Positions 23,701-33,145 of a stretch of DNA of 64,000 bases are shown piece by piece; the stretch's first letter is position 1; each line of letters starts with the position of its first letter. The position numbers were made by a program, and so were the translations under genes. The DNA comes from Microcyclospora pomicola (taxonomy: Eukaryota > Ascomycota > Dothideomycetes > Capnodiales). Location: the NCBI GenBank assembly GCA_002786065.1, contig NHNY01000018.1, positions 620,001-684,000 on the forward strand. Direction: 5' to 3'. The notes below the pieces were generated by a model. It searched no databases and was not told the origin of the DNA. It saw only the letters and a program-made list of their open reading frames with translations.

Positions 23701-25216
23701 AAAAAGGACCAAGAGTTTCGTGCTGACATTGAAGCCTCTTGGGAGAATGAGTTGCAGGCCCACCGTGACCAACTGGCGTCTGTTGCAAGTCAAGCAGTAC
23801 AGAGCGAGGTCGAAGCTACCAGCGGAACAGAACAGGCCACCTCGTTTTTCGAAGAACAACTGCGTGCTTTGCAGCAGCGATTGAAGATGTCCGAACAGCG
23901 AGCCGAGACCGCAGAAGAGCGTTTGCAAGCATTCGAAGGTCACTCATGGCGTCAGGCTATCGATCGCACTGTTGAGACTGAATTCGGGCAGCGTGAAGCT
24001 ACCCTGGAGAGTACACCTCACATATCAGGGAAGGATGTTGCTTTCGTCAAGACAAACGGTACTGAACGTCGCTCAGCTCCAGAGGCAGAAGTGTCACAAG
24101 CAAGGCGTATGCTTCAACAAACAGAGCTCGACTCGCAACTTCCCAAGCCGTCTGATACTCTCGAAGTGACCGTTACTAGCACACAGCATGATGAACATGA
24201 TCTCGCAATGATGGTAAAATCATCAGACCCCTCACCACTGCCTGACGAAGACGATGGCAATGTGAACAACGCCACTGCCGATGTCGTTGAGGAAACCCAG
24301 ATCGGTGAACCCCTCTCCTTCGCTTCATTCTCGACCATGGTAGATGTAGCAGGGCTTCCTCAGTCGAGCAGCTCTCTTTCAGATCTCACAGATCATTCAT
24401 TCCGTGGGTTGAATAATCAAGGAGCGAATGAATCGCTGCTTCAACATCATGCTACGGAGAAGGAAGATTATGTGTTTCACAAGAAGTTCCCACAAGCCAA
24501 TAGCGCCTCGAGAAGAGCACATGTTGATGCACGACCATCGCCTGTCATGCGCGGTCGAACTCCTGCGACAGCAACTGCTGCTACCGCTTTTCGCACACCG
24601 GAGCCTCGCCAAATTGCGGACTTGAGTCGGCCATCGTCAGGCCAGCTATCTCGCAACCACAGTGGGTTCAGTAGCTCCCCAGATTTTGTGAAATCTGCAC
24701 ACGACCTTCAGTCGCAGGCCAGTTTCCAATCGCAGACATATGCTGGCCTTGGCTCTAGATCGGGCAATGGCATACAGTCCAGGAAATCGTCCACGGCCGC
24801 TATTGATCCGCGTCTTATCGGTCGTGAACCTTCGTTATCCGGGCTCATCAAACGAAAACCCACCAGCGAGATTGTAGAAGGTTACGAGCACGAACGCAAG
24901 AAACGTTTGGGGTTGGAGGATTCGGGAAGGACGAGCGAGTCCACTCGCTACTCTCTGCGTGAGCGTACAAGCGAGCTCAGCTCATCCGCGCTTCCACAGA
25001 CTCCCCGCGCACACTCGCAGGTAGGACTCAGCAAGTCCACCACGGTAGCGCGACTGTCTAGGGCGATTGGCGTGGGAGGGGCACCGCATGCTCGCGGCAA
25101 AAAGATGAACAAGAGCAAGTTTGTGTCGCTGCGATTTTGTGGCAGTGGGCATGTGCTGATTCCTTACAGACGTCGAGTTCGGACAACGTTTCACGCAAGA
25201 GCTCAACCGTCGTTGA
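20740..25216 (+). CDS. Large coiled-coil protein, function unknown
   Basis: Proposed exons 20740-20887, 20976-22518, 22572-25114 and 25170-25216 give 1426 residues with frame kept throughout. Introns are 88 nt (CTACTAAT branch), 53 nt (CGCTAAC branch) and 55 nt. The last appears to be GC-AG: donor GCAAGT, branch TGCTGAT, acceptor TTACAG. Residues about 1-300 are polar and disordered. About 300-1020 is an almost unbroken heptad-rich coiled coil (for example LLELSKEEIATLTAAVDEGK). About 1020-1426 is Ser/Arg-rich and basic, with RTPATATAATAFRTPEP and a short C-terminal VEFGQRFTQELNRR. Without the third intron, the frame runs 17 nt past this stop into a less natural tail ending at 25233. The architecture is that of a spindle-pole, synaptonemal or tether-type scaffold, but I cannot assign one. 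Confidence 0.72.
25115..25169 (+). other. Probable GC-AG intron in the coiled-coil gene
   Basis: Donor A|GCAAGT at 25115, branch-like TGCTGAT at 25154-25160, acceptor CCTTACAG ending 25169; 55 nt. Splicing shifts the reading frame into a short exon ending at a TGA (25214-25216). GT donors nearby either keep a poor tail or give an unrelated one. Confidence 0.5.
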
Positions 25217-25713
25217 CATTTCGTTGCGGCTGAAAAGCAAATGGCTTGCTCACGATAACACCTCATTAGCATATACTAGTTCGGCGAATGCTGCCGTCGG
25301 GGATCGCTTGAGAAGTTGTGGAGCATGATTTATCTGAGTTGCTACGAGAAAGGCTGGCATAGCATGAGTATGCATGTATATTTGCACATTTGCTCGGGAG
25401 TTCGGAGCACGGATCGTATTTATGCAGAATGGACGCCTTGAATTGCCCAGCTTGTAGGCTTCCTCTACGTAGGCCTTGTTATTCATTGACGCGATGGCCC
25501 CAATGGTCTCCTGTCGATGACCTGATGGCTGGCTCTTTCCAGTGTGCCTAAATCACACTACCTTCTAAGCTCTCTGCCATGGCTCGAACCACCTCTTCGC
25601 GATCTTGACGACAGTGTCCGATGTGCACTCGCAAGATCCTAGGGTTCAGCCATCATCGGGGGCTTCGTATATCCGATAATCGAGTCATCGCGCAGTATGT
25701 GTCGATCTAATAT
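25217..25713. other. Convergent intergenic region, coiled-coil gene and bL33m
   Basis: About 500 bp between two convergent genes, with no supported coding sequence. Likely only 3' UTRs. Confidence 0.6.
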
Positions 25714-26013
25714 TTATTTCCCACGCTTCGCTTCGAGGAAGAGGACCTTTTTCTTGACTGTAGCGACATTGAAGTGCAGTTAGCGTCGGAACTTCTAACA
25801 AGCCTCCCATCAGAGTCGCATCCTTACCGACTGGATCGTACTTCAGCATGCTCAAAGGACGATGTTGGCGCGGCCGGGTGAAGGTCTTGTAGTAGCCGGT
25901 CAACGCCATCGAGACCAGGCGCACGGCGATGGTGCGGGATTTCGCTAAGCAGTCGGTCAGCACGATATTGCATTGGACGCGACTTGGGATCTGCGCATAC
26001 CCTTTTTAGCCAT
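25714..26013 (-). CDS. MRPL39: Mitochondrial ribosomal protein bL33m
   Basis: Mitochondrial large-subunit protein of the bacterial L33 family, needed for organellar translation. Three exons: a 13-nt first coding exon (26001-26013, ATGGCTAAAAAGG), 25828-25944 and 25714-25757; the introns are 56 and 70 nt. The product is 57 residues. It opens [18 protein letters not shown], continues [24 protein letters not shown] and ends [14 protein letters not shown]. These are the family's conserved landmarks: the basic start, TGYYKT, RPR and MLKYDPVVKK. Full length for L33m. The tiny first exon is needed to supply the conserved MAKKAKSR opening; the middle exon alone has no suitable ATG. Divergent from PEX11. 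Confidence 0.9.
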
Positions 26014-26457
26014 GGTTGGCTATGTTCACAGCAAACGACAACGAAGTGCTCGCGCTGATGTCGAACATTGGAAGATGTTTCGTATCAGATGCGGTCGATC
26101 GTATCAGGCACCAAGGCTGCCGACGGCGAAGCTCCATCGGGGTTGCAGCTCACCACTTGCCCGACTAGGCGCGACACGACCGCCGGCAATCGCAACTTCA
26201 TCCTGGTCAGCACCAGCCGAGGCTAGCGGTGATCACATGCCGTTGCTGCTTCGCTCGAACGATCACTTCTTCACAACCATAACCACAGCATCCCGAGCTT
26301 GGTCTTTGATATTCTTCCTTTGGACATTACTTAGCAGCCCGGCAGACTTGTGGACGACAGCGCACAGGAAGGACAGCCTTGTTATTCCCGACACTTCGCA
26401 AGCGCAGCTCTCTCTTCCCATACCAGGATAGGTTCCAAGCGGAAAAGCAGAATCAAC
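26014..26457. promoter_or_regulatory. Shared divergent promoter of bL33m and PEX11
   Basis: 444 bp between two start codons facing outward, so it must drive a mitochondrial ribosomal gene on one side and a peroxisome-division gene on the other. A 152-codon plus-strand frame overlaps it but lacks an ATG at its start and any recognisable homology. No specific operator identified. Confidence 0.5.
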
Positions 26458-27287
26458 ATGGTTGCAGACGCCCTCGTCTACCACCCGGCCGTGAGCCATT
26501 TTAACAAATTCGTGGCTACCACTGGTATGTGACCTGGCAAGTTCTGCCTCTACTTCGCGATCGGACGCTGACCTCCTGCCCCTTCCAGTCGGCCGTGACA
26601 AGACGCTCCGCACGATCCAGTACTTCTCGCGCTTCCTAGCATGGTACACCTACCGCAGCAACCACCCGGCCACGACCGTCGCCCTGTTCGAAGGCCTGAA
26701 GAAGAACTTCGGCAGCGTGCGCAAGGCCATGCGCCTCGGTAAATTCGTGGAGCACTTCAAGGCCGCCGCCGTGGCTGCCGACAACAAGACCGCCGACCCG
26801 GTCATTCGCAACCTCGCCATTGGCCGTCAATTGGGTTACGCCTTTTACCTGCTCTTCGATGCCACCACATACCTCGACGCCAGCGGCATCCGCAAGTTCG
26901 AGGCTGCTGCACGGCTGCAGAAAGAGGCGTACCGGGCGTGGTTGGTCGGCTTGCTCTGCAATGTGATGGCGGGCTCATACACGCTGTACAACCTCCGGAA
27001 GATCGAGCAACAGCAGCGCAGCAGCGTCGATGCAGAGAAGGCCGTGGAGATGAAGAAGCTGCAGAAGTACGTATTGCCGGCACCCGTGATCCGGCTCCGG
27101 ATACATTACTAACTTCCATTGCAGGGAGAAATCCGCAACGCAGCTCCAGCTCATCTCGGATCTGTGCGATTTGACCGTGCCAGGCAGCGCACTCGGCTAT
27201 GTCACCCTGGACGACGGCATTGTGGGTCTTGCTGGCACCGTAAGCAGTTTGATTGGTCTGTCTGCCGCCTGGGCGAAGACTGCTTGA
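26458..27287 (+). CDS. PEX11: Peroxisomal membrane protein Pex11
   Basis: Drives elongation and division of peroxisomes by remodelling their membrane through an N-terminal amphipathic helix. Exons are 26458-26524, 26589-27066 and 27125-27287, giving 235 residues, almost exactly the size of yeast Pex11 (236). Introns are 64 and 58 nt; the second has branch ACTAAC and acceptor TTGCAG. Landmarks: MVADALVYHPAVSHFNKF, GRDKTLRTIQYFSRFLAWY, RKAMRLGKFVEHFKAA, the YLLFDATTYLDASG segment, KEAYRAWLVGLLCN, and the C-terminal VPGSALGYVTLDDGIVGLAGTVSSLIGL helix. Start is the ATG giving the canonical MVADAL opening. Confidence 0.93.
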
Positions 27288-27628
27288 GCGGAAGTGAAGG
27301 TGAGGAGTCAGAGAGCAGATTCGGGGCACTGTTGCTCGTTGTCATATATACCAGACCTAGATCACACCTGCGGCACGTTGAATCCGATCAGTCGAGCGCA
27401 TTAGCTTTGACATACACTCCAGTCGTCGAACATTCACAATCTGTGAGCTGATCAGGTTTTGTTTATTACTCCATACACGTATGATGCAGGGATTGCTTCA
27501 AGGTCCAAGTGCATGCCGAGTGAGCTTCCACCTAATTTTTGGGGATGTCACTATCTAATTGATCGCTGAATCATGAGGATGACGCCACGCCAACCCATTG
27601 GAGAATGCACTGGTCAAACGCCGAAAAT
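27288..27628. other. Convergent intergenic region, PEX11 and TOK1
   Basis: About 340 bp between convergent stop codons; only 3' UTR expected. Nothing else seen. Confidence 0.6.
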
Positions 27629-29920
27629 TCATTGTCCCTCCGAGCTCGACGAAGCAGTATTTGAGTCTTGAGGTTGACTCCGCTCATCACATTCTTTCTG
27701 TATCTCCGCCACGGACCGATCAGTCTCCCGCGCAATGCGTCGATGGCCTCGCATCTTGAGCTCCTTCTCCAACGCCTCCATCATCCTGTATAGCACCCAT
27801 TTCGGCTCCGAGTTGTCCTCGAGGCTCATCAGCGGGGATTCCTGGCCCATCCAGCTCCACGTCGCCTTGTCGCTGTCATTAGGCGGCGCCACGACCTCCA
27901 CGCCCTCCACTGGCTTGCCGATGATCCGATGGCCTGCCTCGGTGCTCTCGTCTTCGCCCAACAGCTTCAAGAGCCATGTCCATTCCTCGTAGGTGTATTT
28001 TTTCGTCGTGTCGCCGTCAAGGTGCGAGAGCACTGTTTTCGCCGTCGAGAGCATGATGTACGGCAGGTACGCATCTTCCACCGTCTGCAGGTCCACGGAC
28101 GCGAACGTGCTAGTGGACAGAGCTGCGGGGACGATCTTACCGCCCTCGATGTTGGCGATGCTGTCGAAGCCCTTGACGTCGGCATCGTTCTCCTCCCGGG
28201 CTTTCGCGATCGTTGACTTGACCGCATTGCTGGTTTCTTTGTTTTGTTTCATACTCAACGTGAAGAAGTTGAGGACCGGGTTGGCGTGTTGGCCGATCCA
28301 GACGGTGGCCCAATTGACGAAGTCTGAAAGGTTGTCGCCGATGGAGCCGATGAGTACAGTCAAAGTGGGCAACGCAATCAACGCCCAAAAGACGAAGGCG
28401 GGCTTGGCGGAATTGGTCTGAGGCTCGAAGTCGCCATACCCGATCGTCAATTGGGCGACATATGTGAAGTAAAGCGCTTCAAAGTAGGACCAGTTCTGAC
28501 CTCCAGTAGCTTTCTCTGCCTGCCAGAATACAACAGCACCAATGAACCACAGAATCATGAAAGCAGCGCTGGCCAATGCCAAGGCAAGCAGTCGGTTGTT
28601 CTGTGCTGCAGTCTTTTGTAACTCGCGCATGACATGGAACTCCTTCTCCCGTCGTTCCAGCTCGGTCGCAGCATTGGTGTCGCGTTTTTGGGTCCCTCGA
28701 ACTTTTATGATGCCCTCTGCCGGGTTGCCCGCTTTCAATGCCTGGTAGCGGGCCTTCTCCATCAAACGGGTTGAGACCTTGACGGAACCACTCTCGATCA
28801 CCAGTGAGCGGATGTTGGCGACTGGAGCGAAGTCAGCGATGTCAGATTCATTGTCCTAAAGGTGAACATCATCGATACGTACTGATCAGACCGACAAAAA
28901 TATCGCCACCGACTGCCATGGGAAAGAAGAGACTGCGGCCAAGATGGGTAGCTGGAGTGTAATCACCAAAGCCAATTGTGAACAAGCTGTCGTGTGTCAG
29001 CTGCTGCGGATTGATGCAAACTGTCTTCAACATACGTGATGATCATATAATAGACAGAATCTAGGAAGGTCCAGCCCTCTATCTTGGAATATACCGCTGC
29101 TCCGGCAAGAATGTAGCCGAGGAGCAACATTGTTTGCAGCATCAGTGAGCGTTGAGAAAGACTCAACTTGAATTCATTACCGTAGTGCCCAATCCAAATG
29201 CCATACGCAGTCATTGATAACATTGTAGATAGCAGGATGTAAAGTCCACCCGCGAATGTAGCATAATAATAGGCCTGACTGTACGCCGCGTTGGGGTCAT
29301 CTGGAAGGGGTACGGCCGTCGAAGCAACAGACACTAGAGCCACCAAGATGAAGCCGCTGATGAACCACCCAATGATCACAATCGGATGAGCGATATCGAA
29401 GCGTAGCCGCCCAGTCATCTGTGCGAGCAGAGCACCATTGGCGATGATCGCGATCCCGAGTGAGACGCCGTTGACTGCCACAAGCCACCGAGGGTCTGTA
29501 ATTTTCGATCCTTCGGATTCCGAGGAGGAGACATCTACAATAAGCCTCCAATCAATGGCGATTGCACAGATGTTGAAAGCGGAGGCCATGGGACCGAATG
29601 TGCCAGCAATCAAAGGGAACAAAGAGCTCATCATCCACCTGCATCGTATTGATCAGTATGTGCTATTCAATGGCGATTGTCGTGATTGAACTGGCTCACC
29701 AATGAATCGGCGCATTGAAGTCCTGGATAATCTCGCCCTCGCCCTTCTTGGCGAACTCAGCTGCAGTCTCATGTTTTTCGAGAACGCCTTCATGGTCCGG
29801 GTGTCGTTTCGCGACGTCACGGTCATGCTTGCGATTGCTTTCTTTTTGTTCTGGGTCCGTTGCGGCGATGCTACTTCCTAGGAAGGGCAATGACAGCCAT
29901 TTCTTGACACGCGGCGCCAT
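27629..29920 (-). CDS. TOK1: TOK1-type outward-rectifying two-pore K+ channel
   Basis: Fungal plasma-membrane K+ channel with eight membrane helices and two pore loops, passing K+ outward to set membrane potential. Exons are 29700-29920, 29036-29638, 28883-28986 and 27629-28821, giving 706 residues (yeast Tok1 is 691). Introns are 61, 49 and 61 nt. Both selectivity filters are intact: TIGFGD in pore 1 (the junction of exons 2 and 3 rebuilds YMIITLFTIGFGDYTP) and TIGYGD in pore 2 (YFTYVAQLTIGYGDFEP). The N-terminus is cytosolic and charged. Six helices lie before or around pore 1 and two around pore 2, with a cytosolic C-terminal tail of about 260 residues. Divergent from the beta-lactamase-like gene. 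Confidence 0.92.
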
Positions 29921-30625
29921 AGCGGTGTCAATTCAGTGTCATATGGACATTGACGAGCGACCTGGCAACATCAGGGAGCAACAAAGAGGCAAGGCAGAAT
30001 GGTTGAAAAGGAGTCGTTGGTGTAATCATGGACGCGCATGGTCAGGAAGTTGGCCTCGCGTAGACGTGCGGAGTCAGCCGATGATGTCAGTTGGATCTTC
30101 GAGTGTGGTCTGCTGTGCATTGCTGGTGAGGTGCACTACTCAGAAGACAAGACATATGAACGATGGCAGATCTGCATCGTAGATCGCGAACACAATAAGG
30201 TCTTATATCTAGCGTAGATTAAAGAGCGTAGGTGTATATGGGCATGTACGCATAGATAGCATTTTGCCAAGGGCCAAGACTGCTAGGTGACTACTCTACT
30301 TCATGCATTGCAAGAGATAGCGTCAAACTACAGGCGGAGCACGAGCTATACTGGACCAATGCTGCCCTCCAACACTTGATCTGTATACGCAATATGTTGG
30401 ATGTCCTTATAACTGACCCAAACGGCACAAAGGATCGCAACCTTGAATGATTGTTGCAAGAAGTCAATAGGCCTTTGATGTCCTGCATGTTCATCGACGA
30501 TCCATAAACGCAGCCTCCTCCCGAACTCCGCTTTCGTCTCACCTCCAGCAAGCTGTTTGCGTTCGGACATCAACTCTACTCTTTCCAAGGCAGAGTTAAT
30601 CGTAGACATTCGCATAGTCAATATC
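29921..30625. other. Divergent intergenic region, TOK1 and beta-lactamase-like gene
   Basis: About 700 bp between two starts facing outward. It should hold both promoters. No other gene recognised. Confidence 0.55.
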
Positions 30626-32344
30626 ATGAAACTGCAAGTCTTCAGCGCAGCCGTATCCTCACTGCTCACGATTGTGTTGGCAAAATGCTACGATCCTAGT
30701 CCCGCCTTTCCTGTCCCGCAATGGCAACATGGATCCCGCGACATCGAGAAAGCAGTGCAATCCATTCGTAAGGAATTGGTTGCTGTGGTAGAAGGTGATA
30801 AATACAACACCTCATCTTTCTCCGTGGAGATCACTTCCAGCTCGGAGACGTTGTTCTCGCACTATCATACTGCTCGTGTGCAGAATGAAACGCGACCAGG
30901 CGATACTCACGTCGATGGTGATAGCCTCTATCGGATCGCCTCGATCACCAAAACTTTCACGGTCCTTGGGTTGCTACAGCTTCAGAAGGCGGGAGGTCTG
31001 AATCTCGATGACACCATACTCAAGCATATTCCAGAGCTAGACGGTGAACTTCCATGGAAAGATATCACCCTTCGCATTCTCGCCAGTCAACTCTCGGGAC
31101 TTCCTCGGGATTGGGCGCAAAGTGATGTACTATATGAGACGGATGATCCCTCCAGATTCGGTCTGCCGCCTCCAGGTCCACGGAAACTGCCCACATGTGG
31201 CCAGTACGATGGGTATCGTCCATGCGGACGCAAAGACTTCTTGGATGATCTAAAGAGGGAGAAGCCTGTCTTCGCTCCTAACCAAAAGTCTACTTACTCG
31301 AACATCGCCTTTGAGCTGCTAGGAATCGTTATCGAGAATGTCACGGGCATGGAATATACCGAGTTCATCGAGAAAGAGATCTTCGGCGAGATTGGATTGT
31401 CTTCTGCCACTCTACGCACACCAGAGTCAGACGAGCATGCAGTACTCCCTGCCATTGACTATATTCTATGGGACTTTGATTTGGGGATCCAAAATCCAAC
31501 TGGCGGTATATATGCTTCATGCTCCGATATGAGCAAGTACATGCGCTTCATCCTCACGCACTTCAACAGCTTGGCAACAGGCGTGAACTGGTTGATGCCT
31601 GCAAGCTGGTCATTCGGTCTCAAAAGCTTCTACGGCATGCCCTTTGAGATCTACCGGACGGATACTATTCTCAAGGATAGCCGGCGACCAGTCACCTTTG
31701 CCACCAAATCAGGAGGCTTACCGGGCTACTATTCCTTGGTGACGCTCTTGGAGGAGTACGGACTCGCCTTCACGATTTTGGTGGGCGGAGAATCCGAGCT
31801 CTTGGGCGATATACGCGAAATTATCTCGGCGAACTTGGTCCAGGCCGCGGAGGACGCGATTTGGAAGGATGTCGAGAAGAGCTATACTGGCGGATATGTT
31901 GCTACAAACGCTTTGTTGAACTCGTCCCTGGTGTTGTCAAGCTCACCTTCGACAGGACTGACTCTAGAGAAGTTCATCTCTAATGGGACGGATGTTTTCA
32001 CTTCCCTCCTCCCACACCTTGCTGGCGCTGAAGAAAGTTGGCGGGCTCAGCTTGTGCCCACCCTGTTGTACAAGAACGAAACTGCTCAACAGGGTGAGAT
32101 CTGGAGGGTCACTGTCGCTCCGACGAGACCCAAGTCCGACGAGAGGACCAAGATCTGGGATGACTTCTGCATAACAGATCTAGACGTCGGGATATATGCT
32201 GGACTGCCACTCACAGAGGTCGTTTTCTGGCACGATCAAGGCGTGATAGAGTTGCCGGCTTGGCAGCTCGAGCTTAAGCCAGACGATACTGCACAGATGA
32301 TGAGACCCAACACACCAAGCCAACAGCTTGTAGTTCAAGCATAA
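30626..32344 (+). CDS. Secreted serine beta-lactamase-fold hydrolase (class C/LACTB-like)
   Basis: Penicillin-binding-fold serine hydrolase. Fungal members act as esterases or lactamases of unknown substrate. Single exon of 572 residues from the ATG at 30626; codons upstream in frame lack an ATG and would bury the signal peptide. Signal peptide: MKLQVFSAAVSSLLTIVLA. The three active-site motifs are present: SxxK as SITK (in YRIASITKTFT), the YxN motif as YSN (STYSNIAFELLG), and a KSGG triad third element. A roughly 150-residue C-terminal extension follows the catalytic fold; it has several N-glycosylation sequons and no family I recognise. Secretion is inferred from the signal peptide and the absence of a GPI or TM tail. 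No metabolic neighbours suggest the substrate. Confidence 0.82.
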   Translation: MKLQVFSAAVSSLLTIVLAKCYDPSPAFPVPQWQHGSRDIEKAVQSIRKELVAVVEGDKYNTSSFSVEITSSSETLFSHYHTARVQNETRPGDTHVDGDSLYRIASITKTFTVLGLLQLQKAGGLNLDDTILKHIPELDGELPWKDITLRILASQLSGLPRDWAQSDVLYETDDPSRFGLPPPGPRKLPTCGQYDGYRPCGRKDFLDDLKREKPVFAPNQKSTYSNIAFELLGIVIENVTGMEYTEFIEKEIFGEIGLSSATLRTPESDEHAVLPAIDYILWDFDLGIQNPTGGIYASCSDMSKYMRFILTHFNSLATGVNWLMPASWSFGLKSFYGMPFEIYRTDTILKDSRRPVTFATKSGGLPGYYSLVTLLEEYGLAFTILVGGESELLGDIREIISANLVQAAEDAIWKDVEKSYTGGYVATNALLNSSLVLSSSPSTGLTLEKFISNGTDVFTSLLPHLAGAEESWRAQLVPTLLYKNETAQQGEIWRVTVAPTRPKSDERTKIWDDFCITDLDVGIYAGLPLTEVVFWHDQGVIELPAWQLELKPDDTAQMMRPNTPSQQLVVQA

Positions 32345-33145
32345 GGACAGTTCGAGGTGTCTGCCATGATGCATTAGCAGACATGGTGTCAGATCAAATG
32401 AGTCGTCCCCACTTGGTCCCGCCAATGACCAAAGCAACAAACAGGACTGGTCACAGCCAGGACGAACGTAGATCAACGCTCAAGGCTGTGCTGTGATATA
32501 GCTGTAGGCAGCAGTATTCGGGGACATCGTCAATTGAAAGCCTGTACACTCACTCAGTTGAGCAACCAGTCAACAGCGATGTTTAGTACTTGTGTAGATT
32601 CACAACAATATGACAAGACTCAATGAACGATACGTCAATATCGAGTGATGATGTTATTATATTCTGATGATGCCGTCCGGAAAGGGAGTGAAGACATCTG
32701 CAGCCGTGGAGGAAGACGCCGTACCACCTTAGCGCTAATTATTTACAGTAATGTCAACGCTTGGATCCTTGTACTCACAGCCACAATCGACGACGCAATA
32801 GCTTATGAAGCCGGGCATTGCAAGACAAAGGCTACATGCATCTCCATGTGGGCGCGGCTGCGTATAAAGATAAGTACAAGTATTTCCTAGGTCAGGAGTT
32901 GTCTTCATCGCCGAGCCCAGCCAAGCTCAGTGAAGACAGCGTCAGGTGGTACGAACAGCCTTGCATCTCCTACTATACTCGACTTCTATAACCTCACAAC
33001 GACCATACCGACCTCTCCCTATTGCAATACGATTTCCGTCGCAGTACAGACGTGAGAAATGTGCCGTGCGACTGACTCCTAGAGCGCCGACAACTACCTG
33101 TAACACCATACTCAACCATCACGACCCCACCCGCATCCGATCACG
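32345..33145. other. Intergenic region upstream of conserved hypothetical
   Basis: About 800 bp between two plus-strand genes. The part before 33146 is C/A/T-rich, like a fungal leader. No gene supported. Confidence 0.55.
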
